In this document: piece by piece, positions 23,701 through 34,634 of the stretch
Layout: each line of letters begins with the position of its first letter
Numbering within the stretch: the stretch's first letter is position 1
Source: Reticulascus tulasneorum
Lineage: Eukaryota; Ascomycota; Sordariomycetes; Glomerellales; Reticulascaceae
Assembly (NCBI GenBank): GCA_001557505.1
Contig: LSAX01000007.1
Span: forward strand, 1,798,001-1,862,000
Length of the DNA stretch: 64,000 bases
Direction: 5' to 3'
Made by a program: the position numbers and the translations under genes
Notes under the pieces: generated by a model
Database searches by the model: none
Told to the model about the DNA's origin: nothing
Seen by the model: only the letters and a program-made list of their open reading frames with translations

Positions 23701-26305
23701 TTAATTCAGCACCCACGATGGCCCATGGGGGGGCTCTGAAAAACGATCCAGAACACGCCCCGGCGGCCCCACAATACACACACCACCGCTAGCGTTACGT
23801 CGCGCTGGGTCTTCCCCTCTAACCGGCTAGTTAGTGAAGTGGCTGAAACGGTAAACGGCGGGTCCTTGCAAAAGGAGAAAGTCTGATCTTGAGATGGCAG
23901 ATACTACTAATTACCACTACTCCCTATCGAGTACGTAGGACAAAGTTCGGGGAGCAGAAGTAGGTGGAGTTGATTTCTTTCCGCGAGGTTTTAACTTTTC
24001 CATTGTCGTCGTCTAAATTAAGAAAAGTTGGGTCAGAAGTCGGTGGGCAAAGCGGCTGTTCGTTCCGTGAGGGCGTCAGCAGGATCACGTAGTAAATAAA
24101 CAGAACACCTTCCAGCCTGCAGCCCCCAAATTATAGTGGTAGCACAATCAAGCAAGACCAACTGAGAGGCGAAGAAGAGAAACAGCAGGCAATGAGTGTC
24201 TCGACCCCAACAACATTTGTTCTCCACTGGGGGCCGTACTACGTAGTATGTAGGCCCTTAGAAGGCAGCATTTGGCTCAGACCTACTCTGGGATGGATGT
24301 ACTAGTAGTACACACACTCCCTGAGCCATTGGACACGGGGATATCGCAGTCTTGACGGCGCCATGGCATTGACAAGGTGACAAGCTAGGTGGAGGAAGAA
24401 TTATGTAAGAATTCGGCGCCGAGGCCTGGGAATAGGTACGACGTGGGAAAGCTCCTGGCATGGCACCCTTGAACGAAGCCCGGTAAAAAGAATATCACAA
24501 AGAAAACCCGTCAAAAAAGAACCGCCCAGGGGCCGGGGGGACGACTCTCACCGGAGAAGCCCTGCTCAGTGTTGCTGTTTGGGGACTCGTTCAGGGAGAC
24601 ACCTCGATTGGCTGCGTGGACGACTGTTCTGGGCCCCCCTGATTTTGGCGAAGCCTTCCGCTGCGAATCGATTGGTTGTCGATTTGTACCTGCATTAGCG
24701 TCTCCCCAAACCCCCCCGGTGGCTGAGTGTTTCAACAACAGGTGCCGATGGACGGCTCCCTTCTTCGGTGGAGGGAGGTCTGGGGCGAAAAAAGAGAAGC
24801 AGGGAGGAGAGAGAGGGAGCTGTTCTCAATATTCAATGCATGCAGTACGTAAGAAAGTCGCCAGCGGAAAGCCAGGTGTGTTTTACTCCTTTTTGCTGCA
24901 AAAAGCACCTGATCATGGAAGTTCAGCGTGCTCACCCACCCCCTTGTCCCCTTTGTTCCTTTTGAGACCTCCTCTCTGATTACAACCGCCCAGAGCGAAG
25001 TATTCTTAGCAGAATCTCCTCTTCCTTTGCGCGTAGCCGATGGTGTTCTCCATATTACGCGCATCGCGCAGCCGAGAGGCGAAAACAGATGGCCACTCCA
25101 TCGGTCGGCGCCCCAGAGATGAGAGAGAGACAGAGGGGAAAGACGCCGTCATCCAAAAGCCCTCCCCGTAGGCGCGCGAGAGGGCTGTAGCGCAAAATAG
25201 CAACGTTCAATCAATTCTCTAGCCATCCATTGGCCAGAAATGCATCTCGGGACTTCTTTTTACGTTCGGGGGTCCGCACGATTGGTTGCAGTGGAGCCTC
25301 CTCGGCTGCTCCACTAAAAGCCCACCCCCCTGTCAGGTACAGGCCTAGCGTCCTTTTCGCAAAACCCCTGTTCTGTCCACAAGGTTGGCACCGGACAGCC
25401 GCGCGCTGCAAGCTTTCCGCTCTAATGGTAGGAGGTATTTCGTACCTGAGGCGGGCATCCGAACTCTCCTCTCTCTTTCGCTCTTTGACCTCACGTCGAC
25501 TCGTCTCAACACCACCCCCCCCCTTCATCCACTCTGGTTGCCAACCCTTGGCCTCTTGTCTTGCCTTTGCCTGGCCTGTTCGTTGGCTGTTCTTTGCAGT
25601 TTTGTTCCTTTTGCTCTCTTCACCCGCTACGTTGGTCTCCGCCATCTTTTGTTGGTCTATGCCTGTTTGGGCTGGAGCTACGAATCATCAGGAGACATTG
25701 CTACTCTGGTTGGCCACCTCTCTGTCTGTGCCGATGCGGCAACAGACACCACTGTTTCTGGTTAACCACAGGTAGCAACAGCGGGAGCATGGCAAGCCAG
25801 GGCAGTGCCCCATCATGACCCTGGACCTGGCCCACCAAGACGGCTCCAAGGGGGAGCCAGGGCTACGAAGTACACCCGTACTTCGTTCGTCGTAGCTCGT
25901 CTTCCCTGCCTGTCCAGGTACACACCCATGTCGTTCGCTTTGTCCCTGCTGCCCCACTGGTCGTAGGAGAAGCTCTCAAGTGAGAGATGCACAGCCAACC
26001 ATCCATCACGAACAGACGCAGATGCTATATAGCCTCTGTCTCTCTCTCCCTCAAATGCTTCTTTTTTCTTGGTCTTTCTCTACATCGGCTTTTCTTTTCC
26101 TCTATTCTTTCGTTCTACAAAACATCTCCAAGTCTCTTCGTTTGGAGAGTCAAAGTCATTCGCTTCTTTGCTCTCATCTTTTACATACTCAGCAGTCCCA
26201 TCTGTTTCCATTCCTCTCTCGTTCAAGTAGGACAGGCACCATACATTCGTTCGGAAGAAACCAATCTTTTAACCGGCTATCGTTTTCCAAAACACATCTT
26301 TCATC
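20792..26305. other. 5.5-kb gene-poor region upstream of the adhesin gene
   Basis: No gene is supported on either strand. Open frames of 100-180 residues (for example at 21668-22213, 22921-23406 and 25230-25775) lack domains, signal peptides and splice logic, and overlap frames on the other strand. A perfect 12-bp palindrome lies at about 24237-24248. The last 800 bases are rich in C and T tracts, as in the promoters and 5' leaders of strongly expressed fungal genes, and probably belong to the adhesin gene. Confidence 0.5.
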
Positions 26306-28205
26306 ATGAAGAACGCCTTTGCTCTCCTGGCCCTCGCGGCCAGCCTTGGCCAAGTTGCCGCAACTGTATGTCATCATCCATCCCACTTACACCGACAGCC
26401 CTCACTAACACTCCACATAGTTCCACGGCGCCAACCCATTCACGTGCCCCGACAACACCGACAACAAGTGTGACGACAAGCAAAAGGGTGGATTCAGCTG
26501 GGGAGACTTGAACCCTGGAAAGTTTGGCAACTACGGTGGTTTCAACTTCAACGGCTGGACCTGCGAAGACAAGTTCTCCAAGCGGGATGAGCTTAGCGCA
26601 CGCACTTTCGGCAACAAGGTCATTGAGGGTTCTTGCTCCTCGGACAAGAAGAAGTCGCCATCATTTGGCGCCGATAGTGGCAAGGGTGTCGACAAGTTCT
26701 CCATCGTTCACTTTGATCTCACTACCGAGTTCGACTGCGACCTCGAGTTTCACTACGACATGCCTGATGGCTCCAACTGCAAGCACCGATCTCGATGCTC
26801 CAAGTCTGGTTCCACTATCAAGAATACCCAGTGCGGTGGTGCAAAGAACGTGACCGTTGTCTACCCTCCTCAGCCTGACAAGCCCAAGACGACCTGCGGC
26901 GTCGGTATCCACACCATCTCTTTCGACTGCGAGACCCCCAAGCCTCCAAAGACACCCAAAACTACCTCCACCAAGCCTGCCACCTCTACAACCTTCGCTA
27001 CCACCACAAGCACCTCGGTGGCCGAGACTACTTCCACTACCAGCACTACTACCACCTCCGAGGTCAAGTCTACGTCTACCACCACAACCACTTCCGCAGC
27101 CGAGACCACTTCTACCACCACCACCACCCCCCAAGAGACCGAGACCAAGCCCCCAAAGCCCGAGGAGACCACCAGCTCAGTCGAGGCACTCACCAGCAGC
27201 ACTTCGTCGGTTCCCGAGACTACCAGCACTGAGATCACCAGCTACTTCACCACCTCCACCATTTTCACCACCATCGTCTCCACCGTCACTAGCTGCGCTG
27301 CTTCCGTCCCCAACTGCCCGGGCCAGTCGACCGTCCTCACTACCGTGACCATTCCTCTCACCACCACCATCTGCCCTGTCACCGAGACCATCACCCACAC
27401 CCCCAAGCCCCCAAAGCCTGAGGAGTCGACCAAGCCCCCAAAGCCAGAAGAGTCATCCAAGCCACCAAAGCCTGAGGAGAGCACCCCGGTCGTTACTAGC
27501 AGTGCCATCGCCATCCCGTCCTCCACCAAGCCAACTGGCCCTCTCGAGACTCTTCCCTGCCCCGGCGTCTTGCCTTCTTGCCTGAACACCTGGATCTTCT
27601 CCCTTGGCTGCTCTTCCAACACCGACACCGCTTGCTACTGCCCGGACACGCTCTTTGTCGAGAACATCTTCACCTGCATCTACGCCCACGGTGAGACGGA
27701 CGATATCATCTCCCAAGCCGTCGTCTTCTTCCAGGGTATCTGCGCACCTCACGCTCCTGAGAATCCGGCTATCGTCACCGGTGCCGAGACTGTCACCAAG
27801 GTTATCACGGTCACTGCCGCGCCTACTGTGCCAGCAGCCGTGTACACCACAGTCATTCTCACTGCTACCACTGTCGTGCCTTGCGAGACCAACGGTTCCA
27901 TCATCCCAGGTTCAAGCATCACCAAGACTATCCAGACGACCATCTCCGTCCCGCAGGTCGGCTTCGCAACCGACTCTTCCGATGCCGTTGTTCCCGTGCC
28001 AGTCACCTCGATCTCAATCATCGCGCCTCCACCAGCCGTACCAACCGTACCAACCACCACCACCTCCACAGTCATCGGTACCGGTGGCCTTACTCCTACA
28101 CCCACCCAAACCCGAGTCTTCGTCACCGGCGCCGCCTCCAAGGGCCAGGTCCAAGCCGGCATGGGCATCGGCTTGGCCGTCCTTGCCGCGGTTGCTGCTT
28201 TCTAA
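26306..28205 (+). CDS. mad1: MAD1-type GPI-anchored adhesin with CFEM-like domain
   Basis: Two exons (26306-26365, 26421-28205) give 614 residues. The first exon is exactly the signal peptide (MKNAFALLALAASLGQVAAT). The N-terminal cysteine-containing domain (KFGNYGGFNFNGWTC, DKFS, MPDGSNCK, NTQCGGA, GIHTISFDC) matches my recollection of the Metarhizium adhesin MAD1 family. A long Thr/Ser/Pro-rich stalk follows, including three KPPKPEES repeats. A CFEM-like domain then runs from LPCPGVLPSC to FFQGIC and has seven of the usual eight cysteines but keeps an Asp before the CYC pair. The C-terminus is a short hydrophobic tail after small residues, typical of GPI addition. The protein should sit in the cell wall and promote attachment. 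MAD1 in insect pathogens binds host cuticle; homologues occur widely, so host range cannot be inferred. Confidence 0.82.
27405..27485 (+). repeat. Three 27-bp repeats encoding KPPKPEES(T/S)
   Basis: Three in-frame units at 27405-27431, 27432-27458 and 27459-27485 encode KPPKPEEST, KPPKPEESS and KPPKPEEST in the adhesin stalk. They resemble the Pro/Glu-rich cell-wall-spanning repeats of other surface proteins. Confidence 0.9.
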
Positions 28206-28940
28206 GCAGCCGCCAGCGTCTGAAACTTGTACACTACAATACCATTCTTACGATCCTTACGAACAAAACATTGCATAGGCGGTTGGGCTTTGGCTACCAA
28301 AAGCCTCCCTTTTTGAGAAGATCTCTCTGCACCAGGGACTGGATATCTCCCGTGGTAACACAAAACATTTTCATTGTCATTTTAGAAAGCATATAGCACG
28401 GGGAGGGAAGAGAGTACATATACCCTGGATGGTTGGAATGTGAATAATAGTAATTAGCCTTTATCAGGAATACAAGCATGTGCTATCACTTTTTTTTTAT
28501 TGCCAACTCATCAGACGTGAACATAAAATCGTAGAGAACTAGGTGGCGCTAGCCATGAGTGTCTCGAAGTGGCTGATACTGTTAATAGCTCTTGCGAGTT
28601 CTCTATTTTCATCGCAAAGCAATTTGTTTCTAGTATGGCTACTTCTAGAGGCCTAGAATATGCTAGTAATTAGTGAAAACGCGACGGGTCTGCTCTTTGC
28701 TCTTCTTCATCTCCTTCTATTTTCTTCTCATCCCTCAACCCCCTCCATTTGCGGGGGATCAGTAGCGCAGGGATTCGGTGGCGGAGCCGCATTGTGGTGA
28801 TCGCCGCGATTGTACAGCCTCACTGCGGCTCAGCCCACACTTCAACATCCTTACAATAAAACATCTCGTAGGCATCCGGTTAGAAAATAGTCCATCGATG
28901 GTTACCTCTTCGAGGTTCCTGTGCAGAGAGCTCTTTTGCG
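28206..28940. other. Intergenic region between adhesin and NLR genes
   Basis: This holds the adhesin 3' flank and the NLR promoter region. Nothing else is supported. Confidence 0.5.
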
Positions 28941-31900
28941 ATGGGTGATCCGTTCTCCGCCCTTGGTATTGCAAGCAATGTTATCCAGGTCGTCCATTTC
29001 AGTTGGAATCTAGTGGCCGGGGCCCGCGAGGTCTACCGATCATCTTCGGGGACGACCGAAGAGAACCAAAGCCTCGAGGCGATTTCGGGGAGTCTCGCCC
29101 AGTTGAGCGACTTGATCACGGTATCCCCAGCGTATCCAAAGGAGCTTCACGACCTTGCGCAGGAGTGTAAGCATGTCGCAAGCGAGCTGTCAGCCGCTGT
29201 TGGGCGGCTGAAGGTGAATGGCTCGCAATCAAAATGGAAAAGCTTCGCTGTCGCGTTGGCAGAGGTCTGGAACAGGGACAAAATCAAGGGGTTCACTGAT
29301 CGTTTGAGCCGCCTGCAGCAACAGCTTGTGTTGCATATCCATGGGATAATGCTGTGAGTATCAGCGCTTTGCAGCCACGTGCTCGCACTTACAGCGGAAT
29401 AGTCATCGACAATCTGATTTGTCACAAGGCATCGACAAACTTGACGCGGCAAACGCGGCGATGCGAATAGATCACCGGTATCAGCTGGTTGAGCTGAAAG
29501 ATCTTATCGTGGCACGTTCGAAGCAGCTTGAAGAACAGAATAACCACGCCCTTCAGTCGATTCTGCAAGCAATCGGGACGTCTGGCGACACCAGCCTCCC
29601 GGAGTTCTCACAAATGTCTACAGACTTGTTGGCCATGTCAACTGCCTTGTCAACACTTGAACATCGCGGTTCCGCCACAAGTCAACACCAGAAGCTGCTT
29701 CGCGGTCTTTACTTCAGCGCGATCCAAGCCCGGCACAACAACATCGAAGGAGCCCATGCTGCGACATTTGAGTGGATATTTGAGCATCAGGACCAGAGTT
29801 ACAAGACTCGGGCCAGATTCGTTGACTGGCTCCGCGAGGAGAATGGCGTCTTTTGGATAAGAGGAAAAGCAGGAGCCGGGAAATCGACCTTGATGAAGTT
29901 CATCTGCAACCATGACGCCACAGCAGAGCATCTGCGTGCCTGGGCGGGCGGAAAGAAACTCGTCACTGCGAAATTCTTCTTCTGGAATCCTGGAACCGAG
30001 CTGCAAAAGTCACAGGACGGTCTCCTGCGATCACTTTTGTTCGAAATCGTCAAGTCGTGCCCCGAGCTCGTCTCGGGAATAAACGCCAGGAGGGAAGAAC
30101 TTCGTGCGCAGTCCGGCCTACCCGCTCCATGGTATGAGTCGGACCGGGACTCCGACTCGTGGAGCCGCGCGGAGCTCAAGGGCATCTGCGAATCCCTGAC
30201 CAACCTGAGCGTCTCTACCAAGTTTTGCTTTTTCATTGACGGGCTCGACGAGTTCAAAGGGGACAACCAGGTCCTGATCCAAACGATACAGAGACTGGCT
30301 TCGTGCACGGATATTAAAATCTGTCTTTCGAGTCGGCCTTGGACCGAGTTCATCGACGCATTCGGAAAGGAGCCGGAACGAGAACTTCGGCTCGAAGAAC
30401 TTACGTCAGAGGACATGCGTCGTTACGTGTTTGACCATCTGGACCAGAGTGCCCGCTTCCAGGAGTTGAAGGAGGAGAACAGCGCATATCTCGAGCTCGG
30501 CGAGGAAGTGGTCCGGAAAGCGCAAGGGGTGTTTCTCTGGGTGTTCCTCGTCGTGAAATCACTCCTCGAAGGCGCCAGATACGCGGACAGCATAGGGGAA
30601 ATGAGGAAGCGGGTCGACGCCTTCCCCGACGATCTCGAAGAATTCTTCAAGCTCATGCTTCGTGACATTCCGAAGGCATATCGACATCAGGCCGCTAGGA
30701 CTTTCCAGATCGCGTTGGCTGCGGATGGGTTCCTCCCCGTGATGACATACTCGTTTATCGATGATCTTGAGCACGATCCCAGTTTTGCTCTGAACGTGCC
30801 CGCCGCGTCCATGTCGACGGCAGAGGTTGAGCGCCGCTTCAACAGGATGCGGCAACGCCTGGATGGACGGTCTAAAGGGCTCCTGGAGATAGTGATGGCA
30901 CCCTGGCCTGCCGAACATCTCAATCGAGCCACGGTTACTGACCTGGTTGTTGTCTTTCTCCACCGAACTGTACGAGATTTTCTAGCATCGTCAACCGAGG
31001 TGCAGTCCCTGTTCCAGCAAGAGCTGCCATCTAATTTTCGCGTACCCGAACTGCTTTGCCACGCGTTCTTAGCAGATCTCAAAGTCCGACCGCTTCCGGA
31101 CAGCGTCAACTCCAAGGCTGTGCATGCGAGCTGGTTTAAAGAAGATAGCATATATCTGCCAGAGCAAGCGATGGCGGACCCCTCTCTTCTGAACCGGACC
31201 GTTAAGGGCCTGCTTTATTTTGCTGGGATCTCTTCGTCCCAAAGTTCTGCTAGTATCATGGCTGCACTGGACCAAGGAGAACGGTTCTTGCAGACTGTTG
31301 ATGACTGGCGGCAGCAACAAAGTGATGTGGCCTTTCTAGGATTGGCTGTGCAGTATGGATTGGTGGGATACGTCGATAGCCGAGTGAAAGCCGACCCCGT
31401 GCTCGTGCAAGCTACTCGGCAGCGGCCATTATTGGACTTCGCACTGGTTATTCCCAGTTCCAATATCGACAATGACGGTGGAGTTCGAGTGAGGCCAAGC
31501 ATGGTGCGTTGCCTACTCAGTCACGGTGCAGACCCAATGGAGGAAGTTGCGCGCTATAATTCGGTCTGGGTACGCTTTCTCGAGTGCCTCCCGAAGAGCA
31601 ACATGTTGAAGGCGCAACGCCATCAAATTTACGAAGTAATTACGATGCTGGTCGCTCGGGGGGCAGATCTTTCGTCAATTGTCAAAGTGCCCATGAAATG
31701 GGTTACGCAACCAACGCCGATACAGCTACTCCAACCGGTGCAGAGTGATGCCGAAAGAAAGAAACCGGATTTCAAACCGGGACATAAGCGAAGCTCTGCA
31801 AATGTGACTAGCATGAAGGCATATATTGCCATTCAATGTATGTTTGAAGAGGCCGAATGTCGGACGCTGTTCGAGCAACAGTCCAACCACGCCGAAGCAA

Positions 31901-32151
31901 CAGCCATACCGCTTTGCGCGCCCGTGACGCAACAAAGTACCCACTCTGTCGGGGAGCCGAATGGTGGTGATTCTCCCAGACAGATAAGTCGCTCAGAGTC
32001 AAACGAGTTGCCGGCTGCCCAAGTAAATCGGGACTCATACTGTAAGCAGAGTCATATATCTGTGGAAGTATTGCAGAAGCCTGCTGCGCATAAGGGGGAC
32101 GCGCCTGTTAGATCGCTGTTGTCTAAGGTGCGATGGTCTCGGCGAAAATAA
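28941..32151 (+). CDS. NLR-type NACHT NTPase with degenerate ankyrin-like C-terminus
   Basis: Two exons (28941-29353, 29403-32151) give 1053 residues. The N-terminus (MGDPFSALGIASNVIQVVHF) is the helical domain that commonly precedes fungal NACHT domains. The NACHT module has Walker A GKAGAGKST, Walker B FCFFIDGLDEF and the sensor-like LSSRPW. A helical winged region follows with features of the DUF7791-type segment. Further on, MVRCLLSHGADP and ITMLVARGADLSSIV look like eroded ankyrin repeats. The last 150 residues are low-complexity. Fungal NLRs are STAND regulators of non-self recognition and programmed cell death. The ligand-sensing part here is not a clean repeat array, so what it senses is open. 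It stands alone between an adhesin and CYP51A; no HET, patatin or lipase effector domain was seen in it or next to it. Confidence 0.88.
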
Positions 32152-32631
32152 CCATCATAGCGCCAAATGAACGATACTCAATGTCTGCGACTCATGCAGA
32201 CCGCCACGCTCGACTGCTACAGTAGTCAGCTAGCGCGTGGGTGTCGAGCCCTACCTTAGACAAGGTAGTAGACCGCTCTTGACGAGTCAATCCACAGATC
32301 TGTCTTGCTGCTGGTGTTCCAACATCTGTCCCTTCTATCTTGGCGAAAGCTCGGATTGCACACTGGTCTTAATAACTCGATTCTCGAAAACACACCGAGT
32401 CGTCCAGAAATCCTTGGCTTTGTTGCTGAGAACCATGGGAGGGGGAAGCTAGATATGAGACTCGTTGCGCTGCATTCACAGTCTTCACCAAGGCACGAGC
32501 CACCGCGGCTATGTAGTGGTAACAAGATGCAATTCAAGAGATTAGATGGAGATGTCGCTACATACTTGAATAGAAAATACAATTCAGTGGGCCCACTTGC
32601 GATAGCCACAAAGTATCTCTCTTCAAAGCGG

Positions 32632-32642
32632 ATACGAATACG
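32632..32642 (-). promoter_or_regulatory. SRE-like element, copy 1
   Basis: The 11-mer ATACGAATACG reads CGTATTCGTAT on the other strand and contains TCGTAT, six of the seven bases of the yeast sterol regulatory element TCGTATA. It lies about 415 nt upstream of the sterol demethylase start, and an identical copy lies 61 nt further on. Confidence 0.3.
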
Positions 32643-32692
32643 TCTCTTGAGATAGTGGTGTGGTCGAGTCGGGGGGGCGATTTGTGCCCACA

Positions 32693-32703
32693 ATACGAAT
32701 ACG
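32693..32703 (-). promoter_or_regulatory. SRE-like element, copy 2
   Basis: An identical 11-mer repeats the element at 32632-32642 with a 61-bp offset, about 354 nt upstream of the CYP51A start codon. Regulation by a sterol-responsive factor is inferred only from the partial motif match and the gene it precedes. Confidence 0.3.
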
Positions 32704-33056
32704 ACTAACAGCTGGTACAGCCCACATCTTCACCCGCCCACATGGCTACCTTTGCCCTATGTTATTCAAGCAAGTCTTGCATTGACGGCGACTTGAAATG
32801 AAGGGAGTTTGCAATATGGATCAGAATCGCTGCGTAAGTCACAGCGGCTCCGACCTGTGTTTCCCCTTGGTCCCTTTATGCCTGGAGCCCAACGCCTTCC
32901 ATCTATCTCCTCGTCTCTCGCAGGCCCATACCTCTCCGTGATAGACTCCTCCATTAGTCTTGCATCTGCATCCCCCTTTCTTCGAGGTTGCTGTAGCTTT
33001 CATTGCACTTCCACTGCTGCTTCTTGTTCTCCTGTGCCTGTGGAGTTGACATCAAG

Positions 33057-34634
33057 ATGTTCGCGACGATCAAATTCTTCCTCTATGCGGCAGGCCTCCT
33101 CCTGGTCTCAGTCATCGTCAATGTGACTTTACAGTTGCTTTTCCCCAAGAAGAACGAACCTCCCGTCGTGTTTCACTGGGTGCCATTCATTGGCAACGCT
33201 GTTGCGTACGGGATGGACCCGTATAACTTCTTCAGCGGCTGTCGAAAGAAGGTATGTCTTGTTCTCTTCCCATCCGGACCATCTCCAATTGAGGCCCCTC
33301 TGACTTGGTCCCTCTGGTCCATTTAGCATGGCGACATCTTTACCTTCGTCTTGCTCGGGAGGAAAATCACCGCATATCTGGGCGTGGAGGGCAACGAGTT
33401 TATTCTCAACGGCAAGGCGCAGGACTTCAATGCCGAGGAAATCTACGGCCCGTTGACGACGCCCGTGTTTGGCTCAGGCGTCATCTATGACTGCCCCAAC
33501 TCTAAGCTCATGGAGCAAAAGAAGTTCGTCAAGTTTGGGCTGACTCAGAAGGCGCTGGAATCACACGTTCAGCTGATCGAGAAGGAAGTGATTGACTACC
33601 TGAAGTGTGCACCTGCGTTCAAGGGGGAGTGCGGGACGGTGGACATATCCAACGCCATGGCCGAGATCACCATATACACTGCCGGGCGTGCCCTTCAGGG
33701 CGAAGAAGTCCGCAATAAGATGACTGCCGAGCTAGCGTCCCTGTACCACGACCTCGACATGGGATTCCGGCCCATCAACTTCATCATGCCATGGGCGCCG
33801 TTACCTCGCAACCGCAAGCGAGACGCCGCCTTCATCAAGATGCGAAGCATGTACCTGGGCATCATCAACGAGCGACGAGCCAACGGCAACAAGGAAGAGT
33901 CCGACATGATCTGGAACCTGATGCGGTGCACGTACAAAGACGGCAATGCTATCCCGGACCAGGAGATTGCGCACATGATGATCACGCTGCTTATGGCCGG
34001 GCAGCATTCGTCATCTTCTGCCGGCTCATGGATCATGCTTCACCTAGCCTCACGACCTGACATTGTCCAGGAGCTCTACGATGAACAAATGCACAGCCTC
34101 GGTCGGGACGGCCACCTGCCACCGCTGGAGTACTCTGATTTCGACAAACTTCCCTTGCTGCATAACGTCGTCAAAGAGACACTGAGAATACACTCTTCGA
34201 TCCACTCGGTCATGCGGATGGTGAAGAATCCGGTCAGGGTCCCCGGATCCCCATATACCATCGCCCCAGGCAAGGTGGCGCTTGCATCGCCGATGATGAC
34301 AGCCCGCAGCGAAGAGCACTTCCCAAACTCGGAGAGATGGGACCCTCACCGCTGGGATGATCATGTGGCGGGAGATGAAGCTGGGGATGATCATGGTATC
34401 GACTTCTCCAAGGGCTCCAGGAGCCCGTATTTGCCTTTCGGTGCGGGTCGACATCGCTGCATCGGAGAGAAGTTTGCGTACGTCCAACTTGGTGTCATTA
34501 TTGCTACGATGGTCCGCGAGTTCAGGCTGGAGACTCTGAGTGGCAAGGAGGAAGTGCCTCCAACGGATTATACCTCTCTATTCTCTCGGCCAGCACAGCC
34601 CGCGGTGCTTCGGTGGGAGCGGCGATACAAATAG
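33057..34634 (+). CDS. cyp51A: Sterol 14-alpha-demethylase, CYP51A-like cytochrome P450
   Basis: Two exons (33057-33251, 33327-34634) give 500 residues, the usual CYP51 length. An N-terminal hydrophobic anchor (about residues 7-28) places it at the ER membrane. It removes the 14-alpha methyl group of lanosterol/eburicol in ergosterol synthesis and is the azole target. Seen: the substrate-site block [20 protein letters not shown], the I-helix [10 protein letters not shown], the ExxR at Glu349 (ETLR) and the heme loop [15 protein letters not shown] with Cys443. The sequence ([25 protein letters not shown]) resembles the A paralogue more than CYP51B. Tyr119 corresponds to A. fumigatus Tyr121 and is unaltered; the Gly of KFGLTQ (Gly138 equivalent) is also present. 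Other resistance positions were not assessed. The upstream neighbour is an NLR. CYP51A is patchily distributed in Pezizomycotina, so a CYP51B elsewhere is expected. Confidence 0.93.

Larger units (their letters stand above)
32152..33056. promoter_or_regulatory. Upstream region of the CYP51A-like gene
   Basis: This is 0.9 kb between the NLR stop and the CYP51A start. It carries two identical 11-base elements (32632-32642 and 32693-32703), listed separately. No gene is supported. Confidence 0.5.

Noticed and set aside
24237..24248. Perfect 12-bp palindrome TACTACGTAGTA
   Set aside because: It is short, and similar TACGTA-rich words occur throughout the intergenic DNA; nothing ties it to a gene or element.
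25230..25775. 181-residue plus-strand frame with hydrophobic segments
   Set aside because: It lies in C/T-rich sequence upstream of the adhesin; Leu/Ser/Phe richness follows from pyrimidine tracts, and other frames overlap it.
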